Below are positions 12,706 through 23,998 of a DNA stretch of 48,000 nucleotides, in pieces. Source of the stretch: Owenia fusiformis (lineage: Eukaryota; Annelida; Polychaeta; Sabellida; Oweniidae); assembly GCA_903813345.2 (NCBI GenBank), contig CAIIXF020000027.1:1-48000 (forward strand), read 5' to 3'. Every line of letters starts with the position of its first letter. The stretch's first letter is position 1. Below the pieces are notes generated by a model. The model made no database searches, had not been told where the DNA came from, and saw nothing but the letters and a program-made list of their open reading frames with translations. Made by a program: the position numbers and the translations under genes.

Positions 12706-14443
12706 TTTCTTTAAGAGTTTTTTCAATAACTATAAGGTATCCAGTAAAGACCATTATACAGTTCATTTAGGTTCAGTATCTAGTTGGTGGGAAATTGGGT
12801 CAAATTTTTATCTAGGTCAAAGGTCAAGAACTAGGTCAAATCCAGTACTTTGTCACTTTTTTCGATTTTCTCGGTCGTCCTTCAATATTTTTGATCCGGT
12901 TTTTTTTCATTGTGTTCCTCATAAAAAAGTAGAAAATCTAGAGTCGATTTAGTTTTTGGTATCTCAAACCGATTTTGAGATATCAGTGTCCGAAAACGAG
13001 GTCCAAAAAAAAGTTCTTCGAATCCAATGTCCAGGATATCAGTTTTATAGGAAATTTTCTCAGGATTCAGAATCTGACAACAAAATTTCGATCTGACTTC
13101 CGGTTCAGAAGTTATGGCGTTTTGAAAATTCAAAAATCGCTAAATTTGGTGCCCCATGTTAATTCAATGGGAAAAAATATTTTTTTGAAGTGTAAAGTAC
13201 GAAATATAGACTAAGCACAGCTAAACATAATGGAAGTTCATAAAAGAAAGGGACCTCAAAACCTTCTTTTCATAAAAATTTGGACACCAAAATGCCTAGG
13301 TCAAAATCTAGGTCAAATTCAAAGTTTTTCCTTATTTTTGCGATTCTGACACTACAGATTAATTATATTCTTCGAAATTTTGTATACATGTAGCCAAGAG
13401 TGTGCTAATAGTGTTAGCCTTTTGCCGTCAGAAAGTATTTTGACCCACTTTTGAGATATGGTGTCCGAAAAGTAGGTCAAAATAAAAAATTCTCCAAATT
13501 TAACGTTTGAGTTATGAATTAAGTATAGAATTTTCTCAGGAATCCGAATCTGCAAATCAAATTTCGATCCGACTTCCGGTTCGGAAGTTATGACAATTTG
13601 AAAGCTCAAAAATCGCTAAATTTGGTGCCCCATGTTATGTCAATGGGAAAAAGGATTTTTTTGAAGTGTAAAATACGAGATATAGACTAGGTACAGCTTA
13701 AAATAATGAAAGCCTTTGAAAGAAGGGGACCTCGAAGGCTACCTAACTTCAAAATTTGGACACCAAAATCCCTAGGTCAATATCTAGGTCAAATTCATAG
13801 TTTTTCCTTATTTTTGCGATTCTGACACTATGTTTAAATGATTTGCTTCAAAATTTTGTATACAGGTAGGAAAGAGTGTGCTAAAAGTGTTAGCCTTTGC
13901 CGTCAGAAAATATTTCGACCCACTTTTGAGATATTGTGTCCGAAAAGTAGGTCAAAATAAAAAGTTCTCCAAATTTAACATATGAGTTATGAATTAAGGG
14001 TAGAATTTTCCCAGGAATCCGAGTCTGCAAACCAAATTTCGATCCGACTTCCGGTTTGAAAGTGATGGCGTTTTGAAAGCTTAATTTCGGAAAATCGATC
14101 TGATGGTATCCTGATAGAAAGTCTAGAGTAGAGAAGTCGAAAATATTGAAAAATTTATCCATCCTTCCTATCTGATCTTATCCTATCCTATCCTTCCTAT
14201 CTATCCTTCCCTCATATCTTTTCCTTCCTATCCTCTCCTATCATATCCTTTCTTCCTATTCTGTTCTATCCTATCCTTCTTTCTTATTCTATCCTATCGT
14301 TCCTTCCTATTCTATCCTATCCTACCTTCCTATTCTATTCATCCATCTTTTTCTGGATGACTCAGCTTATTCTGGATGACTCGGCTAAAAATGGTCTAAA
14401 TCTGGAGTCTGAAATTGAACTTCGTTCAATTTCCAAAGTCTAG
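12706..14443 (+). mobile_element. Family A copy A7 (second half of unit U3)
   Basis: Corresponds to A3 at a 6849-bp offset and lacks the deletion found in A5. Visible substitutions include C to A near 13065 and one T to C in the satellite near 14322. CTAG is at 14440-14443. Confidence 0.72.
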
Positions 14444-14454
14444 TTATTATTATT

Positions 14455-14641
14455 AGACTCCAGATGAAATCTGGAGTCTATTGTTTTCGTCAGTTTTCTT
14501 ATTAGACTCCAGATGTAAATCTGGAGTCTATTGTTTTCGTCAGTATTCTTATTAGACTCCAGATGACAATCTGGAGTCTATTGTTTTTGCCAGTATTCTT
14601 CTTCTTCTTATTATTAGACTCCAGATGTCAATCTGGAGTCT
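14455..14641 (+). repeat. Four A-type 5' hairpin modules
   Basis: Stems at 14455-14479, 14504-14529 and 14554-14579 match the other clusters. A fourth at 14616-14641 has loop GTCA, like the module at 2493. The fourth marks where unit U3 stops matching U1 and U2. Confidence 0.62.
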
Positions 14642-14681
14642 ATTGTTTTTGCCAGTATTCTTATTATTCTTCTTCTTATTA

Positions 14682-15945
14682 TTCTTTAAGAGTTTTTTCA
14701 GTAACTGTAAGTAATCCAGTAAAGACCATTATACAGTTCATTTAGGTTCAGTATCTAGTTGGTGGGAAATTGGGTCAAATTTTTATCTAGGTCAAAGGTC
14801 AGGATCTGGGTCAAATCCAGTACTTTGTCACTTTTTTCGATTTTCTCAGTCGTCCTTCAATATTTTCGATCCTGGTTTTTTTCATTGTGTACCTAATACA
14901 AAAGTAGAAAATCTAGGGTCGATTTAGTTTTTAAGTATCTCAAACCGATTTCGAGATATCAGTGTCCGAAAACGAGGTCCAAAAAAAAGTTCTCCTAATC
15001 CAATGTCCAGGATATCAGTCTTATAGGAAATTTTCTCAGGATTCCGAATCTGAAAACCAAATTTCGATCTGACTTCCAATTCAGAAGTTATGGCGTTTTG
15101 AAAATTCAAAAATCGCTAAATTTAGTGCCCCATGTTAATTCAATGGGAAAAAATATTTTTTTGAAGTGTAAAATATGAGATATAGACTAAGCACAGCTAA
15201 ACATAATGGAAGCCCAAAAAAGAAAGGGACCTCAAAACCTTCTTTTCATAAAAATTTGGACACCAAAATGCCTAGGTCAAAATCTAGGTCAAATTCAAAG
15301 TTTTTCCTTATTTTTGCGATTCTGACACTACAGATTAATTATATTTTTCGAAATTTTGTATACATGTAGCCAAGAGTGTGCTTATAGTGTTAGCCTTTTG
15401 CCGTCAGAAAGTTTTTTGACCCACTTTTGAGATATGGTGTCCGAAAAGTAGGTCAAAATAAAAAATTCTCCAAATTTAACGTTTGAGTTATGAATTAGGG
15501 GTAGAATTTTGTCAGGAATCCGAATCTTTAAATCAAATTTAGATCCGACTTCCGGTTCGGAAGTTATGGCGTTTTGAAATTTCGGAAAATCGATCTGATG
15601 GTATCCTGATAGAAAGTCAAGAGTAGAGAAGAAAATATTGAAAAATTCATCCATCCTTCCTATCTGATCCTATCCTATCCTTCCTTCGTATCCTTTCCTT
15701 CCTATCCTTCCTATCCTCTCCTATCATATCCTTTCTTCCTATTCTGTTCTATCCTATCCTTCTTTCTTATTCTATCCTATCGTTCCTTCCCATTCTATCC
15801 TATCCTACCTTCCTGTTTTATCCATCCATCTTATTCTGGATGACTCAGCTTATTCTGGATGACTCAGCTTATTTTAGATGACTGGACTTAAAAAAGTCTG
15901 GATCTGGAGTCTGAAATTGAACTTCGTTCAATTTCCCAAGTCTAG
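14682..15945 (+). mobile_element. Family A copy A8
   Basis: A diverged copy starting ATTCTTTAAGAG. It has the one-base-spaced AGGTCA repeat at 14789-14801, only two cores, a CCTATCC satellite (about 15655-15825) and GGATGACTCAGC units. The spacer before CTAG is CCCAAGT rather than CCAAAGT. CTAG is at 15942-15945. Confidence 0.7.
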
Positions 15946-15972
15946 TTATTATTATTATTATTATTATTATTA

Positions 15973-17991
15973 TTCTAAACCAGTTTTCTCAATAACCATT
16001 AGGTTTTCAGTAAAGTCAGTCATTTGGTCAATTTAGGTCCAGAATCTAGTTCCTTGGAAATTGGGTCAAATTTTTAGCTAGGTCAAAGGTCAAGAACTAG
16101 GTCAAATCCAGTACTTTGTCACTTTTTTCGATTTTCTCGATCGTCCTTCAATATTTTCGATCAGGGTTTTTTTCATTGTGTTCCTTATAAAAAAGTAGAA
16201 AATCTAGGGTCGATTTAGTTTTTTGATATCTCAAACCGATTTCGAGATATCAGTGTCCGAAAACAAGGTCCAAAAAAAAGTTCTCGGAATCAAATGTCCA
16301 AAAATCTAGGGTCGATTTAGTTTTTTGATATCTCAAACCGATTTCGAGATATCAGTGTCCGAAAACAAGGTCCAAAAAAAAGTTCTCGGAATCAAATGTC
16401 CAGGATATTAGTCTTATAGGAAATTTTCTCAGGATTCCGAATCTGAAAACCAAATTTAAATCGGACTTCCGGTTCAGAAGTTATGGCGTTTTGAAAGCTC
16501 AAAAATCGCTAAATTTGGTGCCCATGTTAAGTCAATGGGAAAAAAGATTTTTTTGAAGTAAAAAATATGAAATATAGACTGAGTTTAGCTAAATATAATG
16601 AAAGCTTTTAAAAGAATGGGACCTCAAAAGCCATCTAGCTTCAAAATTTGGACACCAAAATGCCTGGGTCAAAATCTAGGTCAAATTCAAAGTTTTTCCT
16701 TATTTTTGCGATTCTGACACTACAGATTAATTATATTCTTCGAAATTTTGTATACATGTAGCCAAGAGTACGTTAATAGTGTTAGCCTTTTGCCGTCAGA
16801 AAGTATTTTGACCCACTTTTGAGATATGGTGTCCGAAAAGTAGGTGAAAATGAAAAGTTCTCCAAATTTAACGTTTGAGTTATGAATTAAGAATAGAATC
16901 TTCTCAGAAATCCGAATCTGCCAATCAAATTTCAATTCGACTTCCCGTTCCGAAGTTATGGCGTGTCCGAAAAGTAGGTCAAAATAAAAATTCGCCAAAT
17001 TTAACGTATGAGTTATGAATTAGGGGTAGAATTTTGTCAGGAATCCGAATCTTTAAATCAAATTTCGATCCGACTTCCGGTTCGGAAGTTATGGCGTGTC
17101 CGAAAAGTAGATCAAAATAAAAAATCTCCAAATTTAACGTATGAGTTATGAATTAGGTATAGAATTTTTTCAGGAATCCGGATCTGCAAACCAAATTTCG
17201 ATCCGACTTCCGGTTCGGAAGTTATGGCATGTCAGAAAAGTAGGTCAAAATATAAAATCTCCAAATTTAACGTATGAGTTATGAATTAGGGGTAGAATTT
17301 TGTCAGGAATCCGGAACTGCAAACCAAATTTCGATCCAACTTCCGGTTCGGAAGTTATGGCGTGTCTGAAAAGTAGGTCAAAATAAAAAATCTCCAAATT
17401 TAACGTATGAGTTATGAATTAGGGGTAGAATTCGGTCAGGAATCCGGATCTGCAAACCAAATTTCGATCCGACTTCCGGTTCGGAAGTTATGGCGTGTCC
17501 GAAAAGTAGGTCAAAATAAAAAATCTCCAAATTTAACGTATGTGTTATGAATTAGGGGTAGAATTTTGTCAGGAATCCGAATCTGCAAATCAAGATATAG
17601 CGTTTTGAAATTTCGAGAAAAATCGATCTGATGGTATCCTGATAGAAAGTCAAGAGTAGAGAAGAAAATATTGAAAAATTCATCCATCCTTCCTATCTCA
17701 TCCTATCCTATCCTTCCTATCTATCCTTTCTTCATATCTTTTCCTTCCTATCCTTCCTATCCTATCCTATCCTTTCTTCCTATTCTATTCTATCCTATCC
17801 TATCCTTCTTTCTTATTCTATCCTATCGTTCTTTCCTATTCTATCCTATCCTACCTTCCTTTTTTATTTATCCATCTCTTTCTAGATGACTCAGCTTATT
17901 CTGGATGACTCGGCTTATTCTGGATGACTCGGCTAAAAAAAGTCTAGATCTGGAGTCTGAAATTGAACTTCGTTCAATTTCCAAAATCTAG
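15973..17991 (+). mobile_element. Family A copy A9 with expanded core repeats
   Basis: Starts TTCTAAACCAGTTTTCTC and ends at CTAG 17988-17991. A roughly 103-bp segment is duplicated in tandem (16199-16301 and 16302-16404). The 133-bp core repeat is expanded to about five consecutive copies (about 16826-17590). The satellite (about 17682-17875) and GGATGACTCGGC units follow in the usual order. It is the longest A copy and shows how cores multiply. Confidence 0.72.
16826..17590 (+). repeat. 133-bp tandem core repeats in A9
   Basis: The anchor ATGGCGTGTC (or ATGGCATGTC) occurs at 16958, 17091, 17224, 17357 and 17490, a constant 133-bp period. Each unit carries a TAGGTCAAAATA segment, an AATTTAACGTATGAGTTATG segment and the hairpin-forming ACTTCCGGTTCGGAAGT. 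Single units of the same core occur in all other A copies. Confidence 0.85.
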
Positions 17992-18006
17992 TTATTATTA
18001 TTATTT

Positions 18007-19729
18007 TTCTTTAAGAGTTTTTTCAATAACTATAAGGTATCCAGTAAAGACCATTATACAGTTCATTTAGGTTCAGTATCTAGTTGGTGGGAAATTGGGT
18101 CAAATTTTTATCTAGGTCAAAGGTCAAGAACTAGGTCAAATCCAGTACTTTGTCACTTTTTTCGATTTTCTCGGTCGTCCTTCAATATTTTTGATCCGTT
18201 TTTTTTTCATTGTGTTCCTCATAAAAAAGTAGAAAATCTAGGGTCGATTTAGTTTTTTGGTATCTCAAACCGATTTCGAGATATCAGTGTCCGAAAACGA
18301 GGTCCAAAAAAAAGTACTCCAAATCCAATGTCCAGGATATCAGTCTTATAGGAGATTTTCTCAGGATTCCGAATCTGAAAACCAAATTTCGATTTGACTT
18401 CCGGTTCAGAAGTTATGGTGTTTTGAAAATTCAAAAATCGCTAAATTTGGTGCCCCATGTTAATTCAATGGGAAAAAATATTTTTTTGAAGTGTAAAATA
18501 CGAGATACAGACTAAGCACAGCTAAACATAATGGAAGCCCATAAAAGAAAGGGACCTCAAAATCTTCTTTTCATAAAAATTTGGACACCAAAATGCCTAG
18601 GTCAAAATCTAGGTCAAATTCAAAGTTTTTCCTTATTTTTGCGATTCTGACACTACAGATTAATTATATTCTTCAAAATTTTGTATACATGTAGCCAAGA
18701 GTGTGCTAATAGTGTTAGCCTTTTGCTGTCAGAAAGTATTTTGCCCCACTTTTGAGATATGGTGTCCGAAAAGTAGGTCAAAATAAAAAATTCTCCAAAT
18801 TTAACGTTTGAGTTATGAATTAAGTATAGAATTTTCTCAGGAATCCGAATCTGCAAATCAAATTTCGATCCGACTTCCTGTTCGGAAGTTATGACATTTT
18901 GAAAGCTCAAAAATCGCTAAATTTGGTGCACCATGTTATGTCAATGGGAAAAAAGATTTTTTTGAAGCGTAAAATTCGAGATATAGACTAAGTACAGCTT
19001 AAAATAATGTAAGCCTATGAAAGAAGGGGACCTCGAAGGCTACCTAACTTCAAAATTTGGACACCAAAATCCCCAGGTCAAAATCTAGGTCAAATTCATA
19101 GTTGTTCCTTATTTTTGCGATTCTGACACTATGTTTAAATGATTTGCTTCAAAATTTTGTATACAGGTAGGAAAAAGTGTGCTAATAGTGTTAGCCTTTT
19201 GCCGTCAGAAAGTGTTTCTACCCACTTTTGAGATATGGTGTCCGAAAGTAGGTCAAAATAAAAAGTTCTCCAAATTTAACATATGAGTTATGAATTAAGG
19301 GTAGAATTTTCTCAGGAATCCGAGTCTGCAAACCAAATTTCGATCCGACTTCCGATTCGAAAGTTATGGCGTTTTGAAATTTCGAGAAAATCGATCTGAT
19401 GGTATCCTGATAGAAAGTCAAGAGTAGAGAAGAAAATATTGAAAAATGCATCCATCCTTCCTTTGTGATCCTATCGTATCCTTCTTATCTACCTTTCCTT
19501 CATATCCTCTCCTTCCCATCCTTCCTATTCTATTCCTTCTTCATATTCTATTCTATCATTCTTTCTTATTCTATCCTATCGTTCCTTCCTTTTTCATCCA
19601 TCCATCCATCCATCTTTTTCTGGATGACATAGCTTATTTTGGATGACTCGGCTTATTCTGGATGACTCGGCCAAAAAAAGTCTAGATCTGGAGTCTGAAA
19701 TTGAACTTTGTTCAATTTCCAAAGTCTAG
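18007..19729 (+). mobile_element. Family A copy A10, near-identical to A2/A4/A6
   Basis: Matches A2 at a 13878-bp offset through its whole length and ends at CTAG 19726-19729. It is the first-half type only; the A3-type partner and hairpin cluster do not follow. It therefore marks a separate duplication or transposition event of the recent A2-type sequence. Confidence 0.75.
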
Positions 19730-19755
19730 TTCTTATTATTATTCTTTGTTTATTA

Positions 19756-21140
19756 TTCTTTCCCAGTTTTCTCGTTAACTAGAAGATATTGAGTCAAGTC
19801 CTATATATGGTCCATTTAGGTCCTAGATGTAGTTTCTCGGAAATTGAGTCAAATTTTTATCTAGGTCAAAGGTCAAGAACTAGGTCAAATCTTACATTTT
19901 CAACATTCTGTCATTTATCTTCGTCATTGTTTATCGTAACTCCTAAATCTTTCTATCATCATGTAGCTTAGAAAAAGCCGAAGCAAAGATATGACATTAG
20001 ATTTTTGATTACTCTTACCGATTTTTAAATATGGCGTCAAGAAAGTAGGTCACGACAAAAAGTTCTCCAAATTCAACGTATGACATATGAACTAAGAGTA
20101 GAATTTTCTCAGGAATCCAAATCTGCAAACCAAATTTCGATCCGACTTCCGGTTCAAAAGTTATGACGTTTTGAATTTTCCAAAAAAATCAATATGATAG
20201 TAGCCTCATAGAAAGTCAAGAGTAGTGCAGACAATATTGAAAAATCCATCCATCTATCATATCCATCCATCCTATCCTATCCTTCTTTCCTATCCTTCCT
20301 TCTTATCCTATCCTATCCTTCCTATTCTGTCCTATCTTATTCTTTCTTCCGTTTCTATCGTATCCTATCCTATCCTTTCTTCCTATTCTATCCTATCCTA
20401 TCCTTCCTTCCTATTCTATCCTATCCTTCCTTCCTATTCTGTCCTATCCTTCCTATCAATCCATCCATTCATCCATCCATCCGTCCGCTTATTATGGATG
20501 ACTCGGCTTATTCTGGATGACTCAGCTTATTCTGGATGACTTGGCTTATTCTGGATGACTCGGCTTATTCTGGATGACTCGGCTATATCCATCCCACCTA
20601 GCCTATCCTATCCAATCCTATCCTTCTTCACTATCCTTCCTATCCTATCCTTCCTATCCTATACTATCTCATCCTTTCTTCCTATTCTATCCTATCCTAT
20701 CCTTCCTTCCTATTCTGGAAGGAAGGATAGGAAGGATAGGATAGGATAAGAAGGATAGGAAAGAGGGATATGATTGGATGACTTGGCTTTTTCTGGATGA
20801 CTCGGCTATATCCATCCCACGTATCCTATCCAATCCTATCCTTCTTTCCCATCCTTCCTATCCTTTCTTCCTATTCTATCCTATCCTTCCTTCCTATTCT
20901 GTCCTATCCTTCCTATCCTATCAATCCATCCATTCATCCATCCATCGGCTTATTCTGGATGACTCGGCTTATTCTGGATGACTCAGCTTATTCTGGATGA
21001 CTCAGCTTATTCTGGATGACTTGGCTTATTCTGGATGACTCGGCTTATTCTGGATGACTCGGCTTATTCTAGATGACTCAGCGTAAACGAATCTGTCATC
21101 TGGAGTCTGAAATTGAACTTGTTCAATTTCCAAAGTCTAG
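19756..21140 (+). mobile_element. Family A copy A11 with enlarged satellite
   Basis: Starts TTCTTTCCCAGTTTTCTCG. It has a strongly diverged 5' part and a single core, then a satellite and GGATGACTCGGC block of about 0.85 kb (20240-21085). Its 3' hairpin loop is TT and CTAG is at 21137-21140. The one-base-spaced AGGTCA repeat is at 19863-19875. Confidence 0.7.
20240..21085. repeat. CCTATCC/CCATCC satellite interleaved with 19-bp GGATGACTCGGC repeats
   Basis: Degenerate five-base CCTAT/CCTTC-type tracts alternate with blocks of the 19-bp unit GGATGACTCGGCTTATTCT (about 20494-20585, 20775-20815 and 20948-21080). A short inverted block of GGAAGGATAGG type lies at about 20716-20771, opposed to the rest. 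The long open frames across it are artefacts of a repeat without stops. Confidence 0.85.
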
Positions 21141-21148
21141 TTATTATT

Positions 21149-22547
21149 ATTCTTTGGGAGTTTTTTCAATAACTATGAGGTATCCAGTAAGGACCATAAT
21201 ACAGTTCATTTAGGTTCAGTATCTAGTTGGTGGGAAATTGGGTCTAATTTTTATCTAGGTCAAAGGTCAAGAACTAGGTCAAATCCAGTACTTTGTCACT
21301 TTTTTCGATTTTCTCAGTCATCCTTCAATATTTTTGTTCCGGGTTATTTTTATTGTGTTCCTCATAAAAAAGTAGTATTAAGAAACACGATTTAGATTTT
21401 TGATATCTCGAACCGTTTTCGAGATATCAGTGTCCGAAAACGAGGTCCGAATAAAAGTTCTCCAAATTCAATGTCCAGGGTATAAGCCTTATAGGAAATT
21501 TTCTCAGGATTCCGAATCTGAAAACCGAATTGAGATCCGACTTCCGGTTCAAGAGTTATGACGTTTTGAAAGTTCAAGAAAATTCGATCTGATGGTACCC
21601 TTATAGAAAGTCAAGAAAAGTGAAAAAATGAAAAAATACCAGTCCAGTCAATTTCCAGTTCCAAGTCAAGCTCCAGTCAGGGTCCAAGTCCAGTGTTGGT
21701 CCAGGTCCAAGTCAAGTCTAGGTCTTAATCCAGTCCAGGGCCTAGGTCAAAATCTAGGTCAAATTCAAAGTGTTTCCTTATTTTTGCGATTCTGCAACTA
21801 CAAATTAATTATATTCTTCGAAATTTTGTATACATGTAGCCAAGAGTGTGGTTATAGTCTTAGCCTTTTGCCGTCAGAAAGTATTTTGCCCCACTTTTGA
21901 GATATGGTGTCCGAAAAGTAGGTCAAAATAAAAAATTCTACAAATTTAACGTATGAGTTATGAATTAAGTATAGAATCTTCTCAGAAATCCGAATCTGCA
22001 AACCAAATTTCGATCCGACTTCCGGTTCGGAAGTTATGGCGTGTCCAAAAAGTAGGTCAAAATAAAAATTTGCCAAATTTAACGTATGAGTTATGAATTA
22101 GGGGTAGAATTTTGTCAGGAATCCGAATCTTTAAATCAAATTTAGATCCGACTTCCGGTTCGGAAGTCATGGCATTTTGAAATTTCGGAAAATCGATCTG
22201 ATGGTATTCTGATAGAAAGTCAAGAGTAGAGAAGAAAATATTGAAAAATTCATCCATCCTTCCTATCTGATCCTATCCTTCCTATCTATCCTTCCTTCGT
22301 ATTCTTTCCTTCCTATCCTCTCCTATCATATCCTTTCTTCCTATTCTGTTCTATCTTATCCTTCTTTCTTATTCTATCCTATCGTTCCTTCCCATTCTAT
22401 CCTATCCTACCTTCCTATTTTATCCATCCATCTTATTCTGGATGACTCAGCTTATTCTGGATGACTCGGCTTATTTTAGATGACTGGGCTTAAAAAAGTC
22501 TAGATCTGGAGTCTGAAATTGAACTTCGTTCAATTTCCAAAGTCTAG
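21149..22547 (+). mobile_element. Family A copy A12
   Basis: Starts TTCTTTGGGAGTTTTTTC. The region around 21640-21745 is replaced by a CCAGTCC/CAAGTC-rich simple sequence not present in other copies. The satellite lies at about 22247-22435, and CTAG at 22544-22547 follows a hairpin with loop TTC. The one-base-spaced AGGTCA repeat is at 21257-21269. Confidence 0.7.
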
Positions 22548-22580
22548 TTATTCTTATTCTTATTCTTATTCTTATTATTA

Positions 22581-23986
22581 TTCTAAACCAGTTTTCTCAA
22601 TAACCATAAAATTTTCAGTAAAGTCAGTCATTTGGTCAATTTAGGTCCAGAATCTAGTTCCTCGGAAATTGGGTCAAATTTTTATCTAGGTCAAAGGTCA
22701 AGAACTAGGTCAAATCCAGTACTTTGTCACTTTTTTCGATTTTCTCGGTCGTCCTTCAATATTTTTGATCCGGGTTTTTTTCATTGTGTTCCTTATAAAA
22801 AAGTAGAAAACCTAGGGTCGATTTAGTTTTTTGATATCTCAAACCGATTTCGAGATATCAGTGTCCGAAAACGAGGTCCAAACGAAAGTTCTTCGAATCA
22901 AATGTCCAGGATATTAGTCTTATAGGAAATTTTCTCAGGATTCCGAATCTGAAAACAAAATTCGAATCAGACTTCCGGTTCGGAAGTTATGGCGTTTTGA
23001 AAGCTCAAAAATCGCTAAATTTGGTGCCCATGTAAAGTCAATGGGAAAAAATGTTTTTTTGAAGTGAAAAATATGGAATATAGACTGAGTTCAGCTTCAT
23101 ATAATCAAAGCCTTTAAAAGAAGGGGACCTCAAAAGCCATCTAGCTTCACAATTTGGAAACCGAAATGCCTAGGTCAAAATCTAGGTCAAATTCATAGGT
23201 TTTCCTTATTTTTTCGATTCTGACACTACACTTTAATTATATTCTTCGAAATTGTGTATACATGTAGCCAAGAATATGCTTATAGGGTTAGCCTTTTGCC
23301 GTCAGAAAGTATTTTGACCCACTTTTGAGATATGGTGTCCGAAAAGTAGGTCAAAATAAAAAGTTCTCCAAATTGAATATATGAGTTATGAATTAAGGGT
23401 AGAATTCTGTCAGGAATCCGAATCTGCAAACCAAATGTCGATCCGACTTCCGGTTCGGAAGTTATGGCGTGTCCGAAAAGTAGGTCAAAATAAAAAATCT
23501 CCAAATTTAACGTATGAGTTATGAATTAGGGGTAGAATTTTGTCAGGAATCCGAATCTGCAAACCAAATTTCGATCCGACTTCCGGTTCGGAAGTGATAG
23601 CGTTTTGAAATTTCGAGAAAAATCGATCTGATGGTATCCTGATAGAAAGTCAAGAGTAGAGAAGAAAATATTGAAAAATTCATCCATCCTTCCTATCTCA
23701 TCCTACCCTATCCTTCCTATCTATCCTTCCTTCATATCTTTTCCTTCCTATCCTTCCTATCCTATCCTATCCTTTCTTCCTATTCTATTCTATCCTATCC
23801 TTCTTTCTTATTCTATCCTAATGTTCTTTCCTATTCTATCCTATCCTACCTTCCTATTTTATTTATCCATCTCTTTCTAGATGACTCAGCTTATTCTGGA
23901 TGACTCGGCTTATTCTGGATGACTCGGCTAAAAAAAGTCTAGATCTGGAGTCTGAAATTGAACTTGGTTCAATTTCCAAAATCTAG
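22581..23986 (+). mobile_element. Family A copy A13
   Basis: Starts TTCTAAACCAGTTTTCTC after a (TTCTTA)n tract. It has the one-base-spaced AGGTCA repeat at 22688-22700, a two-core region, a satellite at about 23680-23875 and a 3' hairpin with loop TTG. CTAG is at 23983-23986, directly followed by the ATT tract that precedes B2. Confidence 0.7.
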
Positions 23987-23998
23987 TTATTATTATTA

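Larger units (their letters stand above)
4127..14610 (+). repeat. Higher-order tandem duplication, units U1-U3
   Basis: Three consecutive units each hold two family A copies plus a hairpin cluster: U1 about 4127-7780 (3651 bp), U2 about 7781-10978 (3198 bp) and U3 about 10979-14610. Only a few substitutions are visible between units, so duplication is recent relative to the divergence between A2 and A3. U2 is shorter by exactly the 453-bp deletion in A5. A further first-half copy lies at 18007-19729. Confidence 0.85.

Noticed and set aside
882-20981. Ser/Pro/Leu/Ile/Tyr-rich frames (MHPSFL..., LPILSYPIL...)
   Set aside because: They are translations of the CCTATCC/CCATCC satellite, which has few stops in any frame.
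1248-23504. Dozens of 60-106-codon open frames with recurring peptides of the MNFQN/MSFQN...ITSEPEVGSKF type
   Set aside because: They recur at repeat spacing on the strand opposite the core repeats, change with single substitutions, start at arbitrary points and show no domain or codon signal.
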